In this document: piece by piece, positions 61,806 to 64,000 of the stretch | Layout: the number at the start of each line of letters is the position of its first letter | How positions within the stretch are numbered: the stretch's first letter is position 1 | NCBI GenBank assembly: GCA_910589045.1 | Contig: CAJUSH010000003.1 | Location: forward strand, 1 to 64,000 | Length of the DNA: 64,000 nucleotides | Origin: an uncultured Eubacterium sp. | Lineage (GTDB): Bacteria; Bacillota_A; Clostridia; Lachnospirales; Lachnospiraceae | Direction of reading: 5' to 3' | The notes under the pieces: model-generated | What the model was told of the DNA's origin: nothing | The model's database searches: none | What the model saw: the letters and a program-made list of their open reading frames with translations, nothing else | Made by a program: the position numbers and the translations under genes

Positions 61806-62732
61806 CTATGGTTCCTCCGGCAATCCGGTATAAAGTGTGAGCGGTTCCTTCGTTTCCGAAGCATCCGGCAGCGGCATCTCCCCTCCGGTCAAATCGGCCT
61901 GCGCCGCAGCATTTGCCGTCTGCGGTTCATCCGCCAAAAACTGTTCCAGATGGGACTCCAGAATCTCCCGGCGCTCCTGCTCCGCATCCACCACAAAAAG
62001 CTCCGTGATATTCGGATCCCAGCAAAGCAGCGCAAACACCGCAGGATTGACCGGATAATATTCGGTGGCAGCAGCCTGAAAGTCACCGGTATACTGCAAT
62101 GCATACAGCCTGGTATTCTCGTAAGTCCTCGCGTCGACAACGGCCGCCTGGTAGCGCAACAGCTCCTCCTCCAGAAACCGAAGCCCCACCGCGAGCACCT
62201 CACCCTCCTCATCCCTGATTAGGCGGTATACCCGCTTGCGCTTCACGACCAGGTAATCCTCACCGTTCGGAAACATGATGCGCAGATCCACGAACTCGTT
62301 TTCCCGCAGCGTGCCCGGAAGATACAGCTCCCGCAGCTCCACCTGCCGCTCATCGTCCGCTACCGCTTCTCCTTCGTATACAACGTCACTGCCAAGCGGC
62401 GTACCCTTTGCCAGGGAAATCTTTACACGCTTTCCAAGAAGCTCCTCCGCCGTGAGCGGCTCTGCGAGGGACAGATCCTCCGTGGACTGCACCCGACGCT
62501 CCTGAAAGCTTGAGGCAGTCAGCTCCTCCCCCGCCGTCACATCCTCCGTCAGCACAAATACACTCATGTAGCTGTACTGCTCCTGAAGCTTTTCATAGTG
62601 GGCGATGCTTTTGTTCATCTGCTCCATGCTTCTGCGCTCCCGGAGAAGCATACCCGTCAGGGGAATCCCTATGAGGAGCGCGCCTGCTGCCGCCGCGCCC
62701 ATCATCATCTTATACCTGAATCTCAGTCTAAT
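61806..62732 (-). CDS. CpaB-like SAF-domain protein, probable AUU start
   Basis: The roughly 308-residue protein has a basic N-terminus (RLRFRYKMMM) then one membrane helix (GAAAAGALLIGIPLTGMLL), a short linker and a SAF domain (VFVLTEDVTAGEELTASSF and following), the pattern of CpaB/RcpC, which builds the outer part of Tad pili. The best Shine-Dalgarno (AGGAGG) lies eight bases before ATT at 62732; the nearest ATGs (62708, 62705, 62702) have only a weak AGG before them. I annotate from ATT with caution. It ends the three-gene unit with the P-loop proteins. Confidence 0.65.
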   Translation of the reverse strand: MRLRFRYKMMMGAAAAGALLIGIPLTGMLLRERRSMEQMNKSIAHYEKLQEQYSYMSVFVLTEDVTAGEELTASSFQERRVQSTEDLSLAEPLTAEELLGKRVKISLAKGTPLGSDVVYEGEAVADDERQVELRELYLPGTLRENEFVDLRIMFPNGEDYLVVKRKRVYRLIRDEEGEVLAVGLRFLEEELLRYQAAVVDARTYENTRLYALQYTGDFQAAATEYYPVNPAVFALLCWDPNITELFVVDAEQERREILESHLEQFLADEPQTANAAAQADLTGGEMPLPDASETKEPLTLYTGLPEEP

Positions 62733-62752
62733 CTTCGGTTCCTCCTCATTCC

Positions 62753-63340
62753 TTATAATAGTTCCTGAAAAAAAGACAACTGGTCCTTCATCGGCCAGAA
62801 CGGGTCGGCGATGAAAGGAACCGTCCGTACAGGCACATGGTACTTTCGCTGGAAATTCTTTTTTTCGTATACGTTTCCCGTAATCGTAAGCAACGCGGTA
62901 AAATAATGAATATTCTGGATATGTGTGTTCATAAAATGTTCCGCCTTTCCAATGCGCCACGGACTTAAGGAAGCAACGACATAGCGCAGGTCACAGCGCA
63001 GAAACTCCTGCCATCCCCTTGTCTCACAGCCCAGATCCAGCATCAAATACCGGTACGGGCCGTTCAGCAGCTCCGGCATACGTTCATACGCCGCCCGGGG
63101 ATAATAGCCAACTCCGTCCGCCGTGAAAAAATTTCTTTCCCCGGCCTTCGTATCCAAAGCGTCGATACAGGGCTTATTCGAAAGCTCCACTACCGCTGCC
63201 GGGATACCCCGCTCCCCCGCCGCAAAGCTTGCGGCGGCAAGAGCGAGATGCGTCGTGCCCACACCCGAATCCGCGCCGAAAAAGCCGATCGTCCGATGCT
63301 CCCTCCTCCTTCCTGCCAACCGAAAATGTATGATACTCAC
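62753..63340 (-). CDS. MinD/ParA-like P-loop protein with a lysine-free Walker A
   Basis: The 195-residue protein has a MinD-like fold beginning with a Rossmann strand and the loop GADSGVGTTHLALAA, where the signature Lys of Walker A is replaced. This deviant loop is common in CpaE/TadZ-type proteins that no longer bind ATP in the usual way. Start is GTG at 63340, overlapping the preceding stop (GTGA). It precedes the CpaB-like gene by 20 bases. Confidence 0.75.
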   Translation of the reverse strand: MSIIHFRLAGRRREHRTIGFFGADSGVGTTHLALAAASFAAGERGIPAAVVELSNKPCIDALDTKAGERNFFTADGVGYYPRAAYERMPELLNGPYRYLMLDLGCETRGWQEFLRCDLRYVVASLSPWRIGKAEHFMNTHIQNIHYFTALLTITGNVYEKKNFQRKYHVPVRTVPFIADPFWPMKDQLSFFQELL

Positions 63341-64000
63341 CACCCTTCCTTTTTCCGCAGTGTATCAAAAAACCGCTTCTTCTCCATCGACGGAACCGCC
63401 GGATCTTTGTCCAGCGGAAAGCAATACACGTTTCTGCGCCAACGTCTCGCGTAATACTTCGCCATCCGTTCGTTGCCGTAGTTGACAACCGGAACCAGAT
63501 GCCTCCTCAGATACAGCCGTTCATACAGTGCAAGCGCCGGTTCGATCTCCCAGTCCCTGCCGCCCAGTACCAGCATCATCCCGTCACATTGTTCTAATTC
63601 TACGTCCGTTGATTCGTATGTCCCGAAATCCTGAACCAGACAGCCCTCTGCCCGCTGCAGCCATTCCTGCTCCTTACTCCTCGAAAGCACAGCGCAAAAA
63701 TCGCCGCAGGAGACGGTTTTGTTCTCCTTCCTTACCCAGCTTCTGCGGGCTATGCGCCGCAGGTCGCCGCTGTCGTTTTTCTCCGTGTAAAGGCTTGGAA
63801 TACCGGCTCCGTTCAGATATACATGATAGGAAACCGCCAGATGTGTTGCACCGATGCCCGGCTTCATGCCGATCACTGCAAGATTTGTTATGAGATGCTC
63901 TTTTCCTTCCGAAATCCCCGATGCATATGACTCCAGCTCTTCCATCAGATGTGATGTCCCGCTAAAACGCTGCGATAGCTCCGGAGCCGTGGCCCTGTAA
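63337..64000 (-). CDS. partial MinD/ParA-like P-loop protein running off the window
   Basis: The reading frame is open through the window end, so the N-terminus is missing; an ATG at 63945 is internal. The visible part includes a deviant P-loop (IGMKPGIGATHLAVSY) and a Rossmann-like region, paralogous in arrangement to the downstream gene. Upstream of the ATG the frame encodes a further stretch (FSGTSHLMEELESYAS), consistent with a longer protein. Together with the downstream P-loop protein it resembles a CpaE-like pair. Confidence 0.6.
   Translation of the reverse strand, partial: YRATAPELSQRFSGTSHLMEELESYASGISEGKEHLITNLAVIGMKPGIGATHLAVSYHVYLNGAGIPSLYTEKNDSGDLRRIARRSWVRKENKTVSCGDFCAVLSRSKEQEWLQRAEGCLVQDFGTYESTDVELEQCDGMMLVLGGRDWEIEPALALYERLYLRRHLVPVVNYGNERMAKYYARRWRRNVYCFPLDKDPAVPSMEKKRFFDTLRKKEGW

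Noticed and set aside
1..64000. tRNA, rRNA or other structural RNA genes
   Set aside because: I looked for T-loop-like GGTTCGA stretches and rRNA-like sequence and saw none; a covariance-model search would be needed for certainty.

Overview
The window looks like chromosome of a Gram-positive member of the Clostridia, most likely Lachnospiraceae. The grounds are the gene families (DUF6145, DUF6240, DUF6382, DUF5702, BofA, CwlD), strong GGAGG ribosome binding sites, a flagellin/FliS cluster, a Firmicutes-type Tad pilus locus and an ATP synthase c subunit with a sodium-binding signature. No rRNA, tRNA or CRISPR array was recognised. Most genes are on the minus strand.

Layout. 1-2640: remnant of a mobilizable element (truncated DUF932 protein, excisionase-like HTH protein, MobC-like protein, small relaxase) abutting the 3' end of lysS. 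2665-9109: housekeeping genes lysS, greA, dusB, coaX, a DUF6145 protein, birA and argF. 9267-17381: SPFH membrane protein, secreted SH3/SleB-type wall hydrolase with a consensus promoter and WalR-like box, pgi, a small membrane protein, murG (plus strand), HIT protein, flavodoxin-SCP2 protein, rhomboid protease. 17450-26186: a compact Tad pilus operon (CpaE-like, TadA, TadB, TadC, Flp pilin, DUF5702, TadE-like, prepilin peptidase, second TadE-like, FHA) with 4-base stop/start overlaps. 26378-32156: bofA and a divergent DUF2508 gene, then fliS, flagellin and a very large DUF6240 flagellar protein with sigma-28-like promoters.

32265-43271: glgB, a 1036-residue TPR/AAA protein with a repetitive linker, an AI-2E family transporter, an aconitase-family hydratase, a coiled-coil protein and a divergent PurM-like protein. 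43428-46723: a plus-strand island with a 5'-truncated S-layer-like protein and a small secreted protein, bracketed by short repeats. 46764-48761: chemotaxis receptor. 48943-56343: complete F-type ATP synthase operon (atpZ, atpI, B, E, F, H, A, G, D, C) with hairpins in four intercistronic gaps. 56486-58483: tsaC, a low-molecular-weight phosphatase and dCMP deaminase. 58580-61189: cwlD and a GH18/SH3 protein with a large hairpin between them. 61500-64000: a small unknown gene, a CpaB-like SAF protein and two P-loop proteins, the last cut by the window end; these probably belong to the same kind of pilus machinery as the Tad locus.

The most notable signals are Tad-type genes whose best-placed start codons would be AUA and AUU, the truncated S-layer-like gene with stacked palindromes at its 5' end, the WalR-like box at the wall-hydrolase promoter, the hairpin preceding cwlD, and the ATP synthase intercistronic hairpins. 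All functional statements come from reading motifs by eye; no database search was run.
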